The notes under the pieces: generated by a model
Databases searched by the model: none
What the model was told of the DNA's origin: nothing
Seen by the model: only the letters and a program-made list of their open reading frames with translations
Translations under genes and position numbers: made by a program
From: an uncultured SAR324 cluster bacterium
GTDB lineage: Bacteria > SAR324 > NAC60-12
DNA: 64,000 bases
Reading direction: 5' to 3'
NCBI GenBank assembly: GCA_905182865.1
Contig: CAJJCY010000002.1
Span: 686,001-750,000 of the forward strand
Shown: positions 8,127-16,857 of the stretch, one piece after another
How positions within the stretch are numbered: the stretch's first letter is position 1
How the letters are laid out: the number at the start of each line of letters is the position of its first letter

Positions 8127-9907
8127 ATTCCATCTTTCTGAGATTTGTCACCATTATTTTTGCTTTGCTTCAACTCCTCATGAGCCTGTTTTTTTTCTTT
8201 TTCCAGAATAGAATATTGATACTTGTTAAACCATTCTGTAATTTTTTCAGTTAAATCAGGACGATTGATGCGGACGCAAAGGTCAATTAATTTCTTTAAT
8301 GTGCTGTTTTGTGGTTCAATCTTGATTGCCTCTTGAAAGTAACGGATAGCTCCTTTGTAATCAGTCCTTTTTTCAGCTTCCTCTGCTTTATTGATTTTTT
8401 CCTGAACTTTACTTTGAATCTCTTTTCTTTTGGTATCTTTCAGCATCTCCTCCAACTCCACCACTCTATTTTCATTTTTGAGAAGCAGGTTGATACTAAT
8501 AGCTTTTTGAATCAGATTAATACCTGCCGCAATTTTTAGAGCTTTTTCAATATTAACTGCTGCATTTATTTTGTCATTTTTTTTAAGACAGTTTTCGGAT
8601 TCAATCAAATATGCTTTATGAATAGATTTAATACCTTCACGGGCCTCTATATTTTGACGGTTTCTACGAAAAATACGTTTATAAATTTCAAGTGCATCAT
8701 CCAATAACTTCTTATCAAGATAAACATTAGCAATTCTGTGCAGCAAAACTTCTGATGTGATTTCTGAAATAAGCGGTTCATAAATTTCGAGAGCTTTTTT
8801 CTTTTGATTGTTGTTGAAAAGTGTATCTGCATTTTCCAAACATGCATTCATATCGTAGTTACCATTAGACTGCTCAAGTAGCCTGAAAGTAGTGAAAAAA
8901 CGAACTCGGGATTGCTGAATCATTCCTTTCCGTTTTAACAGTATCCCCATGTTTACATTGGTGTAGCGATGATTTGGATTTCGACCAAGTATGCTTTGAA
9001 AAGATTTAATTGCTTCATTTATCTTACCATCGATTGAAATTGCAAGAACAAGGAAACAACGTAAATCCACATTATCTTTATCCCTCATCAGCAATCGTTT
9101 CAAAGAATATTGGGCGATCTTTGTTTCATTAATTTTTAAACAATAAATTCCAAGTGTGAAAATAGCTTCCTTTTCTTGTAAGCTTTCTGCCTCCAGATTG
9201 GAAGTAATGTATTTGAAAGTTTGAACAGCGTCAATACTGTCTAAATCCTCCTTGTCTTCATCAGTATCAGTATCAGTATTGGTTTTAATTTTTATATTAT
9301 TGTCTTCTTTAGCCACTTTTTCAGGCATTACTTTTGTTTCATTAATTTCGTCTGGACCTTTTTCTTGATCAACCTCAACCGTATCAACAGCAAAATTAGT
9401 TTGCATTTCGACTAATATTCCCATGCCCTCTTCAATGTCAGGAAGGACAAACTCCGTCATTTTTTCAAACTCGTCAATGGCGGAGATAGCCATGCCATCT
9501 GCAACTTCAACTTTTGCTGTGGTTGCAGCCTGATTATAAACAGCGTTTTTATAATCAGGATCATACTTCAGGCAGTGCAAGTACATATTTTTTGCTTGAT
9601 TCCAGTCTTGTTTTTTGCGGTATGTATTACCAAGTTGATTGGCAAGATCTACGTTTTTAGGATCCATTTTTAGGACAATTATACCCAGACTTATTATCCC
9701 GTCAGGGTTGCCACCACCTTGCATTTCCTGAAATAGTTTGGTTACAGTTTCTGCAGCAAGTTTTGGATTCAGTGCAAGAGCTTTGTTAAATTCTACTGTT
9801 GCCCATTCATAGAAGTTTTTTTCAAGCAGACTTTTACCACGGGCAAGAATGGTATTGACCTCCTTGTGGGAGTCTTCAGGACCGAAAATTTTTTTGAGTA
9901 TTTTCAT
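8123..9907 (-). CDS. TPR-repeat protein
   Basis: 594 residues of helical repeats with the TPR spacing, for example AxxEFNKALALNPK near 40, GNTYRKKQDWNQAK near 108, and KGAIRYFQEAIKIEPQNS near 515. Two repeat blocks are separated by an acidic low-complexity linker of Asp/Thr (about 200-225). There is no signal peptide or membrane span, so it is probably a cytoplasmic scaffold. It is the first gene of the minus-strand block and is translationally coupled to the ExbD-like gene, suggesting the two proteins work together. TPR assignment is secure; partner and function are unknown. Confidence 0.8.
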   Translation of the reverse strand: MKILKKIFGPEDSHKEVNTILARGKSLLEKNFYEWATVEFNKALALNPKLAAETVTKLFQEMQGGGNPDGIISLGIIVLKMDPKNVDLANQLGNTYRKKQDWNQAKNMYLHCLKYDPDYKNAVYNQAATTAKVEVADGMAISAIDEFEKMTEFVLPDIEEGMGILVEMQTNFAVDTVEVDQEKGPDEINETKVMPEKVAKEDNNIKIKTNTDTDTDEDKEDLDSIDAVQTFKYITSNLEAESLQEKEAIFTLGIYCLKINETKIAQYSLKRLLMRDKDNVDLRCFLVLAISIDGKINEAIKSFQSILGRNPNHRYTNVNMGILLKRKGMIQQSRVRFFTTFRLLEQSNGNYDMNACLENADTLFNNNQKKKALEIYEPLISEITSEVLLHRIANVYLDKKLLDDALEIYKRIFRRNRQNIEAREGIKSIHKAYLIESENCLKKNDKINAAVNIEKALKIAAGINLIQKAISINLLLKNENRVVELEEMLKDTKRKEIQSKVQEKINKAEEAEKRTDYKGAIRYFQEAIKIEPQNSTLKKLIDLCVRINRPDLTEKITEWFNKYQYSILEKEKKQAHEELKQSKNNGDKSQKDGI

Positions 9908-10306
9908 TAATATTGTGGTAGCCTGTGAGTCAGATTAACTCAAGTAGTAATACTGAACGGGCACTGCCAAGTTTAAACTTTATCATATCCGAAGGTATCA
10001 TGATTGTAAATCCCTGTTTAAATCAAAAGTTAATCTTTAACAATGATATGATTATTATAAAAAAGTAGCAGGTTGATAGAATTTAAAAGCAATTCAAGTT
10101 TTTTTTATTAACTGAAAAATGCTAAAATAATTACCTATTTTAAGAAATGACTTGCCAAAACCAAGCCGGATATGGCATTTTTAGTGAAGTTCATTCGTGG
10201 AAAATGATTAAATTGAAAAAAAGAGAAGATTATATTCTTAAGTCAACATACTGTTTAAATAATTTATTAACTTTCAGTAAAAGAAAAACGTCTAATTTGA
10301 GGGTCA
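9908..10306. promoter_or_regulatory. Divergent intergenic region, likely promoters both ways
   Basis: About 400 AT-rich bases between the minus-strand TPR gene and the plus-strand FliN-like gene. It must hold the promoters of both blocks. Several A/T runs are present, but I cannot single out a convincing -35/-10 pair or a hairpin. Confidence 0.35.
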
Positions 10307-10618
10307 ATGGCAGAAAAGTCTGATGATTTTGAAATTAAACTATCTGAGGAGGACAGTCTTACCGATATTTTAGTTGAACCTGGAAACACAGAACTGTTAG
10401 ATGATGATCAAATCACAGATGATTCTTCAGAATGGCTTGCTGAATCTGATTTGGATGATATGTATACTGAGTCAGAAGAATTAGATAGTGAACCGGATGA
10501 AGAGCCAATAGATCTTGGCATGGATGAAATTGGGGATCTTGTTGAGGATTTAAAAATGGATTTTCAACAGATAAAAAATTCATGGATGAGTTTATGGAGA
10601 AAAAGACATGGTTTTTGA
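10307..10618 (+). CDS. fliN: Acidic N-terminal part of FliN-like protein (probably frameshifted)
   Basis: A 103-residue frame, very rich in Asp, Glu and Ser, that ends at a TGA 10 bp inside the next frame, which carries the same acidic composition and the FliN domain. Around 10572-10616 there are runs of six A, five A and five T. Reading across them in a third frame gives further plausible residues (KKFMDEFMEKKTW), so two compensating indels would join both parts into one protein of about 450 residues. Alternatively it is a separate acidic peptide. Single-gene reading is favoured because start signal and composition are continuous. Confidence 0.5.
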   Translation: MAEKSDDFEIKLSEEDSLTDILVEPGNTELLDDDQITDDSSEWLAESDLDDMYTESEELDSEPDEEPIDLGMDEIGDLVEDLKMDFQQIKNSWMSLWRKRHGF

Positions 10619-11663
10619 AGAGGAAGAAACTGAAGAAGAGAGTAGTGATTCCGTAGAAAGCTTGCTGGATGAACTGGATGGTGACGAAAGCGAAGAAAAC
10701 TCAGATTCTGACGATTCTTTTGTAGATGATATTGATGGAGAAATTGACAAAGCATTAGATGTAGGTGAGTCTGAGGCATCAGACGATGCAGAAATTTCTG
10801 GAGAAAGTACAGAAGAAGAAGTGGAAGAATTAGATTTGTCCGAAGATCTTGATCCAGAGGAATTGACAGATTCATCAGGTGAAACTGATGCTGTAGAAGA
10901 ATCCGTAGAAAGTCTTTCTGCTGAGGAGGCCGATACTGAGTCGTCTGAGGTTTTGGAGATGCTGCACGATCCCGAGATTTCTGAAGATAGTGAAGATAGT
11001 GAAGATAGTGAAGATAGTGAAGATAGTGAAGATAGTGAAGATAGTGAAGATAGTGAAGATAGTGAAGATAGTGAAGATAGTGAAGATAGTGAAGATAGTG
11101 AAGATAGTGAAGCAAATGATACAGAAGATCTGGAGCTTGGAATTGATGCTTTAGATGACATAAAAGATTCTGAAGAGGCTGATACTGAACTGGTTGATAT
11201 TGGAGAAAGTAAAATTGATGAACTAAAATTTGATAATGAAACGGAGGAAAATTCTGCATCAGAAACATCAGCAGATTCCCCGGAAGAGAATGAGGTAACA
11301 GGTGCGCAAATGGATTCATCTGATTCAGTAGAAGTAGAGCCTGAAATTGAGAAAACTCCTGTTATTGAAAAAGTAGAGAGCAAAATGCCAATTGAAATTG
11401 AGGCATCAGAAACATCAGCAGTCCCCTTAGATGCAGACATGCTTTTAAAATTTCACCATGAAGCCGTGGTTGAAATAGCACGTACTCAACTTACAGGCGA
11501 AGAAATCACACAGATAACTTATGGGAGCATTATTGAACTAGATAAAGTTGCAGGAGAACCAGTGAATTTAGTGCTTGATGGTAAAACAATTGCTCTTGGG
11601 GAAGTTATACAAATCAACAATGATAAACTTGGTATTCGAATTGTTGGTATCGTTCAGGAATAA
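10608..11663 (+). CDS. fliN: FliN/SpoA-domain protein with long acidic arm and SED repeat
   Basis: The C-terminal ~75 residues are a clear FliN/SpoA C-ring domain: VVEIARTQLTGEEI, TYGSIIELDKVAGEPVNL, GEVIQINNDKLGIRI. In flagella this domain forms the bottom of the rotor switch that reverses motor rotation. Before it lie about 275 residues almost entirely Asp/Glu/Ser, including 14 exact Glu-Asp-Ser units (about 126-167). Normal FliN is only ~100-150 residues, so the arm is exceptional. It is followed 8 bp later by a FliM-like gene. No other flagellar gene is in the window, so a rotor role is probable but not proven. The upstream 103-residue frame is likely its missing N-terminus. Confidence 0.8.
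   Translation: MVFEEEETEEESSDSVESLLDELDGDESEENSDSDDSFVDDIDGEIDKALDVGESEASDDAEISGESTEEEVEELDLSEDLDPEELTDSSGETDAVEESVESLSAEEADTESSEVLEMLHDPEISEDSEDSEDSEDSEDSEDSEDSEDSEDSEDSEDSEDSEDSEDSEANDTEDLELGIDALDDIKDSEEADTELVDIGESKIDELKFDNETEENSASETSADSPEENEVTGAQMDSSDSVEVEPEIEKTPVIEKVESKMPIEIEASETSAVPLDADMLLKFHHEAVVEIARTQLTGEEITQITYGSIIELDKVAGEPVNLVLDGKTIALGEVIQINNDKLGIRIVGIVQE
10983..11108 (+). repeat. 14 perfect tandem copies of a 9-bp unit (GAAGATAGT)
   Basis: Counted directly: 14 uninterrupted identical copies of GAAGATAGT, in frame, encoding (Glu-Asp-Ser)14 inside the FliN-like protein. Because the unit is a multiple of three, copy-number change alters arm length without breaking the frame. Neighbouring acidic sequence uses mixed codons, so this block looks recently expanded by slippage. 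Confidence 0.97.
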
Positions 11664-11671
11664 TTTAAACT

Positions 11672-12616
11672 ATGCTTCACCAAAAAGACATTCCCGTAAA
11701 GACTTTTGAACTGGCAGAAGTTCATCTGACAACAGGGCGACACCAATTAATGGATGTTGTATTCCGCAGATGGGCATCTCTTATACAGGACAGGCTTTAT
11801 GCGAAAAAGAACCTGATGTTTGAGGTTTCTACGGAAAATGTGAAAAAAATACGTTTTGAAAATTTTTTGAGTTCTGTATCTAAACAGCCAATCTATATTT
11901 TTGAAACGTCGAACCAGAGCCGTGGTCTGTTCCTTGTAGACAATACATTTTTTTTAAAGTTGATCTTGAACACAAAGGCGGGAATAACACTCGAACGTTC
12001 TTCCCTGGGCAAGTTGATGAAGGAACACCAGAAAGATTTACTCGCTTTGGTGCAACCTATGATAGAAGACTTTGAAAAAAGCTGGCTCAATATTGCAGAT
12101 GTGGAGCTTAATCTAAATCGTGTAACCATTTACCCTCAAAGGGCAAAAGTCATGTTGCCCTACGAATATTGTTTCGTGGGTAGTGTTCGGCTTAGTGTTC
12201 AAGATATTCAATCAGAGATTTTACTCTGTTTACCGTATTCGGGGATTGATCCACTACTTAGTCATCTTGAAAACAAAAGTGTTATTGCGCCTGAATCCAT
12301 AGAAAATTATTCTCCACATGTTAAACGGCATTTCATGGATATTCTGGAAAAGAAAAAATATTCGGTTGTTGCAGAATTGGGGAATGCAGATTTGGGTGGA
12401 ACAAAAGGAAAGTTGGAAGTTGGACAGTTACTGCCGTTACTGGGTAAAGAAAATCTGGCGACAATACGTATTAACGGGACTCCTGTGTTACAAGGTTATA
12501 CGGGAGAATCTGATGGTCACTATTCTATTCAAGTGACTCGTAGAATTGAAGACAAAAAACCTTCCGCAATTCAGGAGGAGATGCCATTTAAACAAGTAAC
12601 CTGGCCCAGTCAGTAA
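11672..12616 (+). CDS. fliM: FliM-like flagellar switch protein
   Basis: 314 residues. The middle part follows FliM (CheC-like fold): FRRWASLIQDRL near 30, FENFLSSV near 65, and VRLSVQDIQSEILLCLPYSGIDPLL near 180, the strand pattern that in FliM precedes the C-terminal domain. The last ~70 residues are a SpoA domain (KGKLEVGQLLPL, INGTPVLQG). The N-terminal CheY-binding peptide (LSQxEIDALL type) is absent and the usual Phe-Gly-Gly motif is not seen, so chemotactic control by phospho-CheY may be missing. It starts 8 bp after the FliN-like gene; its end overlaps the convergent gshA end by 7 bp. FliM family is likely; flagellar use is inferred. Confidence 0.75.
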   Translation: MLHQKDIPVKTFELAEVHLTTGRHQLMDVVFRRWASLIQDRLYAKKNLMFEVSTENVKKIRFENFLSSVSKQPIYIFETSNQSRGLFLVDNTFFLKLILNTKAGITLERSSLGKLMKEHQKDLLALVQPMIEDFEKSWLNIADVELNLNRVTIYPQRAKVMLPYEYCFVGSVRLSVQDIQSEILLCLPYSGIDPLLSHLENKSVIAPESIENYSPHVKRHFMDILEKKKYSVVAELGNADLGGTKGKLEVGQLLPLLGKENLATIRINGTPVLQGYTGESDGHYSIQVTRRIEDKKPSAIQEEMPFKQVTWPSQ

Positions 12617-13965
12617 TCCGGGTTATTTAAGACCTTAGCAAGCCACTTGTCCGGGTCTTCTCCACATTCCCGGAACTGGTCCAGAGTCTCGTTTGCAGGA
12701 GATCGGCCCTCTTTGGTGAATTCTTCAAAAAAAGGCAGAAACCAATTTTCATCTTTTGATCCAAGTTCCTGCAGAGCGATTTCTGCCAGTTTCCTTCCTG
12801 TCTTTGCAAAGTTAGTTTGATTAACTTCTGCCTGCAATGCATCTTTTGCAGCAGCTTTCTTGTACAATTGGAATTCATCTTGTGGCAGGTCCATTAGTAA
12901 AGATTGTGCAGAAGAAAAAGCTGATTCATTATAGAGCAATGTTCCTATCAATGCCGGAATCGCCATAGTATATTTAGGCGGTACGCTGTCAACGACACGG
13001 ACTTCCAGGATATTTTTAATTCTGATGTCTGGGAACAGCATTCCCAAATGATCTTCCCAGTCTTCAGGAGTAATTATTAGATCCGGATGTTTTCCTTCTA
13101 AAAGTTGTTTGAAATTCCAATCAGTTGTCTCAACAACTTCACCTTCACGCATCAAATGATATGGTTCTGCCTTTAATGCCCAAGTGATGTAGTCCTCCAA
13201 ACGAAAATTTTCTCTTAAAAAGATTTCAGGAAGACCGCAACGTGAATTATCCGTATTCTCCCAAATATGTGAGCGATAAGAAAGAAAACCGCAGGGACTC
13301 CCAGCATTCAAAGGACTATTAGCAAACATAGCTGTCAAAAAAGGTGAGAGGCGATTCAGAAAAATAAATTTTCTCTGCAAATCCTCTAAGGAAGCATAAT
13401 CAATACTGACCTGTACTCCAGAAGATCCCTTCATCATCCATTGACCGAGTGTACCGGTTTTCAACATGTGTTTAAACATAATCCGATAACGGGTTTTTGG
13501 AAAAAACGGCAATGTATCCAAAGAATGGAGCGGCTGCATGCCCTGAAACAAAATCTTTCCTTTAAAATCTGAAATCGCTTTTTCAAGCAGCTTCAAATAA
13601 TCCTGTAATGAGTTATATGCATCTAAAAGAGATTTTTTTGGTGCATCAGAAAGTTCAATTTGTCCTCCAGGCTCAACCGTTATTTTTGATCCTGCAGGAC
13701 TAATTAGTGCTAAAAGCATGTCTTTTTCATAAACTTTTTCCAGTGGATCATCACTGTTTTTGGTCAGTTCTACTAAATTTTCCAAAACCCTGTAAACTCC
13801 GGATTTTCCTTCAACAGGTAACGGATGGAAACATTCTTTACCGTCATCATTGTTAGGAACCATCACAAAGTTTTCATACTCCATGCCAAAAAGTTGTTTG
13901 TCTGGAGCACCGTACTCTTTATGGCAATACCCTATAAAAAGTGATTTTAATTCTTCTAGCGTCAT
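12610..13965 (-). CDS. gshA: Glutamate--cysteine ligase (plant-type GCS2)
   Basis: Joins glutamate and cysteine to gamma-glutamylcysteine, the first step to glutathione. The 451 residues match the plant/alphaproteobacterial type rather than the E. coli type: FGMEYENFV near 26, ITVEPGGQIELSDAP near 96, SSGVQVSIDYAS near 180, and YRSHIWENTDNSRCG near 230. The conserved acidic and arginine residues for metal and substrate binding are present. No gshB is adjacent. Cytoplasmic; a single gene facing the fliM end. Confidence 0.9.
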   Translation of the reverse strand: MTLEELKSLFIGYCHKEYGAPDKQLFGMEYENFVMVPNNDDGKECFHPLPVEGKSGVYRVLENLVELTKNSDDPLEKVYEKDMLLALISPAGSKITVEPGGQIELSDAPKKSLLDAYNSLQDYLKLLEKAISDFKGKILFQGMQPLHSLDTLPFFPKTRYRIMFKHMLKTGTLGQWMMKGSSGVQVSIDYASLEDLQRKFIFLNRLSPFLTAMFANSPLNAGSPCGFLSYRSHIWENTDNSRCGLPEIFLRENFRLEDYITWALKAEPYHLMREGEVVETTDWNFKQLLEGKHPDLIITPEDWEDHLGMLFPDIRIKNILEVRVVDSVPPKYTMAIPALIGTLLYNESAFSSAQSLLMDLPQDEFQLYKKAAAKDALQAEVNQTNFAKTGRKLAEIALQELGSKDENWFLPFFEEFTKEGRSPANETLDQFRECGEDPDKWLAKVLNNPDY

Positions 13966-14028
13966 TTGTAATTATTATAAAACATTTAGTGTTGGGTATG
14001 AGGATTTCAGAAGTTGAAAAGTGGCAAT

Positions 14029-14661
14029 CTAAAGAAGTCCGCTAATCATGCTTTTACTAATGCTTGAAATCCAGCTGAAAGCACTGAATCCAGGCAAAAA
14101 CATACTTAATAAAACCAGCACTATCAAGGCCTGTGAGCCATAACGGTAATTCCAGTTCTGGAAACGTCTTCTTAAGTCTGAAGGTAAAAAATGAGGAAAC
14201 ACTGAATTTCCGTCCAGTGGACCAAGCGGAATTAAGTTGAAAAGACAAAGATTAAAATTAATTAAAATAAACAAGTAAAGGATTTCCAGTACTGGTACTC
14301 CAGCCAGTAGTGTTAAGTTATTCAGTGCCAGAAAGCGAAACAAAAAAGCAGCACCAAATCCTAACAGTAAATTCATAAGGGGCCCCGCAGAAGCTACATA
14401 AAAATCTGCATTGCTGATACGGTAATTTCTAGGATTAACCGGCACCGGACGGGCATAGCCAAAACCTGCCATGAGCAACATTAAACTGCCAAAGAGATCT
14501 AAATGAACCATAGGGTTCAGTGTCATTCTACCAGCCAATTTTGCCGTGTCGTCTCCACAAAGATGGGCAACATAAGCATGACCGAACTCATGGAAAGTAA
14601 GAGCAAATATCAAACAGAAAACTAGAATGATTAAAACTTGTGGTGGTAGGCTAAAAAACAT
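14029..14661 (-). CDS. Site-2 protease family (M50) membrane metalloprotease
   Basis: 210 residues with several membrane spans. The zinc site HEFGH lies in the first long span (about residues 24-28) and the third ligand in NLIPLGPLDGN (about 143-153), the hallmarks of the compact M50B site-2 protease group. Such proteases cut membrane-embedded substrates. No PDZ domain is present and no anti-sigma factor gene is nearby, so the substrate cannot be named. It starts 64 bp beyond the gshA start and reads the same way. Confidence 0.88.
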   Translation of the reverse strand: MFFSLPPQVLIILVFCLIFALTFHEFGHAYVAHLCGDDTAKLAGRMTLNPMVHLDLFGSLMLLMAGFGYARPVPVNPRNYRISNADFYVASAGPLMNLLLGFGAAFLFRFLALNNLTLLAGVPVLEILYLFILINFNLCLFNLIPLGPLDGNSVFPHFLPSDLRRRFQNWNYRYGSQALIVLVLLSMFLPGFSAFSWISSISKSMISGLL

Positions 14662-15215
14662 AGATTATTTTAGTAGCATAAACGTGTGATCATGGATAGA
14701 AAATTTGAAAGTATGCGCTTAATTATATCAGAAAATTAAATGCCACTAAAAGACAAATATTTTATCTCTGTTCTTTTCACCCAGTTCCAGGTGATTTACA
14801 TTTTACTGTCGATGAGTAGTCCAATTTCATACAATAATGCTTTACTTTTGTTAAATAAATCTTTAAAATAAATTTATTATTTTTAAGTTCCAAAAATTAT
14901 TTGGTCTCACAAAACAGACTGGCAAATCATAAAACACTCTCGCAAAAGACTCGTGGTGTATCAAGGAAATCTTGGTTTGCAGCTCCTCCCTACAAAATAT
15001 CGAAAGATTTCATGTGCCAGTAAAATTGATGCAGAATAAGGTTGGAAGATGTCTGGTCACTATTATAGCTAACGGTGGTGAAACATGCTTAAATCAAGAT
15101 AACCTCCGGTTAATCCCTTCATTTTTAATTTTAATATTATTTGTACAGATTTAGCATTGCAAACTTTGTATTTATGCAACTTGTACTCAGCCTTTATAAA
15201 TCCGTTTCCAACTGA
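14662..15215. other. Intergenic, AT-rich, no gene seen
   Basis: About 550 bases. Short frames on both strands lack start signals and protein-like composition. I see no tRNA, clear hairpin terminator or repeat. The right end runs into the start-less HAD gene, so part of it may be that gene's lost 5' end or leader. Confidence 0.4.
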
Positions 15216-15224
15216 TTTAATAAA

Positions 15225-15827
15225 ATTAAAACATTTGTTTTTGATGTAGATGGTGTTTTGTTGGACTTTGAGGGTGGTTTCATGAAGGCAATCAAAGATT
15301 ATTTTCAATTAGATATTCCTGATGATTTTTCATCTAAGAGTTTTTGGTTTTCTGATTTACTGACAAAGGAGCAAGTTATGGAAGGATGGGATTATTTTCT
15401 CCATAGTCCAGAATTTGAACAACTCAAGCCAATGGTTGATCCGGAACATTTCAATGCTAAATTTGGCGCATATCCAGTACATTTTATCACAAATATACCA
15501 CCGGATTGTCTGGAGCGTAGAAAAACTAATTTAAGAAATGCAGGATTCAAATTTGATTCTGCACACTGTGCAGGATTTATAAATTATGACGGCCATCCAG
15601 TTCAGACAAAAGCGGATGTTATCCTGAAATTAAAGCAAGAAGAAGAAAAAATTCTATTTGTAGATGATCATCCAGACAATTGTCTCAATGTCCGCGAATC
15701 ATTCCCAGATGCAGAAATTTGGTTGATGTCCCGGCCTTTTAATGATGATTTTGAGCACCCGAAAATTCGCAGGGCCAAAGATTGGAGTGATGTACTTGAA
15801 AACTCCAATATTATTCCCACTCGCTAA
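15225..15827 (+). CDS. HAD-superfamily hydrolase with no standard start codon
   Basis: A HAD phosphatase-like protein of about 200 residues. Motif I (FVFDVDGVLLD, nucleophile Asp) is encoded at about 15234-15266, motif II is FITNIPP, motif III is the Lys in TKADVILKL, and motif IV is ILFVDDHPDN. The first TTG after motif I (15258) would delete the catalytic aspartate, so the real start must be upstream. In frame, only an ATT at 15225 lies between motif I and a TGA at 15213. Either a rare ATT start is used or an indel has broken the 5' end. Substrate unknown. Confidence 0.7.
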   Translation: MKTFVFDVDGVLLDFEGGFMKAIKDYFQLDIPDDFSSKSFWFSDLLTKEQVMEGWDYFLHSPEFEQLKPMVDPEHFNAKFGAYPVHFITNIPPDCLERRKTNLRNAGFKFDSAHCAGFINYDGHPVQTKADVILKLKQEEEKILFVDDHPDNCLNVRESFPDAEIWLMSRPFNDDFEHPKIRRAKDWSDVLENSNIIPTR

Positions 15828-15910
15828 CCAAATCTACCTGGACTATCTGTATGTTTCCGAATTGAAAATGTACTACTCGGTTTTTGATTATTGATGATTC
15901 TGATGTGTTC

Positions 15911-16849
15911 ATGTTGTTCCAAAAAATCTTACGAAATAAATTTGTACCTGTAGTAATTATACTGCTATTACTTGTGCCTGGTACTTATGCTCAGGAAGAA
16001 GCTGCCGTGCAAACCGAAGGCAGTAACGCTGTATGGCGTATTGGTTTTTTGGAGATCATTCATCAGACATTCAGCAGTGATGATTTAAATCCATTTTATC
16101 AAATGACTGGTACAAACCGGTTCAAAGGTGGAAAAGGTTTTTTTGGCCAGACAGTTCTTGATCCTGAAAAAAACGATTTAATTCCTAATATCTCCAATAA
16201 AAATGCCGATGAGCACGGCAGTAAAGACGGCTTTTTAACCAAATTATTCAGCAATATCCCATTGCTAAAGGGACTGCCTCCTTTTTCCCTGGAATACATA
16301 CTTCCTACAGGTTATGATGTGGGCATCGGCTTGGCCTTTGCCTACACAAATATTTGGCTGGATGATACAAAAGTAAGGGCAGCCACCCAAGGTGCCGATG
16401 ATGCATATGCAACACCTCTGCTACGTATGGCTTCTCATTTCTATATGTTTTCTGCCTCACTTCATCCATTTGGAGTACCAAGACCAGACGACCTGGATAT
16501 TTTTTTGGGTTTCGGACTGTCAAGAGTTGAGAGTACTTTGAGATATGGAATACGCGAAAATCCCACAATTATAGAATATGCTTCAGTCACAAAGACTGAA
16601 CTCAGCGGTTCAAGCGGAATGATGCCGTTTAGGCGAATGGGAGTTGCGTCTGGAGGAGACAGTTTTGGTTTTATACTTGAATTTTTATTACCTGGAATAA
16701 ATGAAATCATAGACAACCCATTTGCGACTAACACCATCATCGATTCGACTGTCTACGACTCAACTTATAATGACCGCGGAGGAGCATTACCGTCAAAGGT
16801 AGGAATGCCGGGAGGAATCACACGCATGTCATGGACATATTCCTTTTAA
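15911..16849 (+). CDS. Outer-membrane beta-barrel protein, unknown
   Basis: 312 residues from the ATG at 15911. An upstream TTG at 15884 is open but would put nine acidic residues before the signal peptide. The signal peptide spans NKFVPVVIILLLLVPGTYA, with cleavage after AQ. The mature chain alternates polar and hydrophobic residues and ends in an aromatic Phe (WTYSF), as outer-membrane barrels do. Neighbours give no clue to cargo. No named family recognised. Confidence 0.6.
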   Translation: MLFQKILRNKFVPVVIILLLLVPGTYAQEEAAVQTEGSNAVWRIGFLEIIHQTFSSDDLNPFYQMTGTNRFKGGKGFFGQTVLDPEKNDLIPNISNKNADEHGSKDGFLTKLFSNIPLLKGLPPFSLEYILPTGYDVGIGLAFAYTNIWLDDTKVRAATQGADDAYATPLLRMASHFYMFSASLHPFGVPRPDDLDIFLGFGLSRVESTLRYGIRENPTIIEYASVTKTELSGSSGMMPFRRMGVASGGDSFGFILEFLLPGINEIIDNPFATNTIIDSTVYDSTYNDRGGALPSKVGMPGGITRMSWTYSF

Positions 16850-16857
16850 GAACAACG

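Noticed and set aside
10564..11440. Two long minus-strand frames (251 and 282 residues) opposite the FliN-like gene
   Set aside because: They are antisense readings of the acidic, repeat-rich coding sequence (poly Leu-His-Tyr and poly Ser). The plus strand holds the FliN domain.
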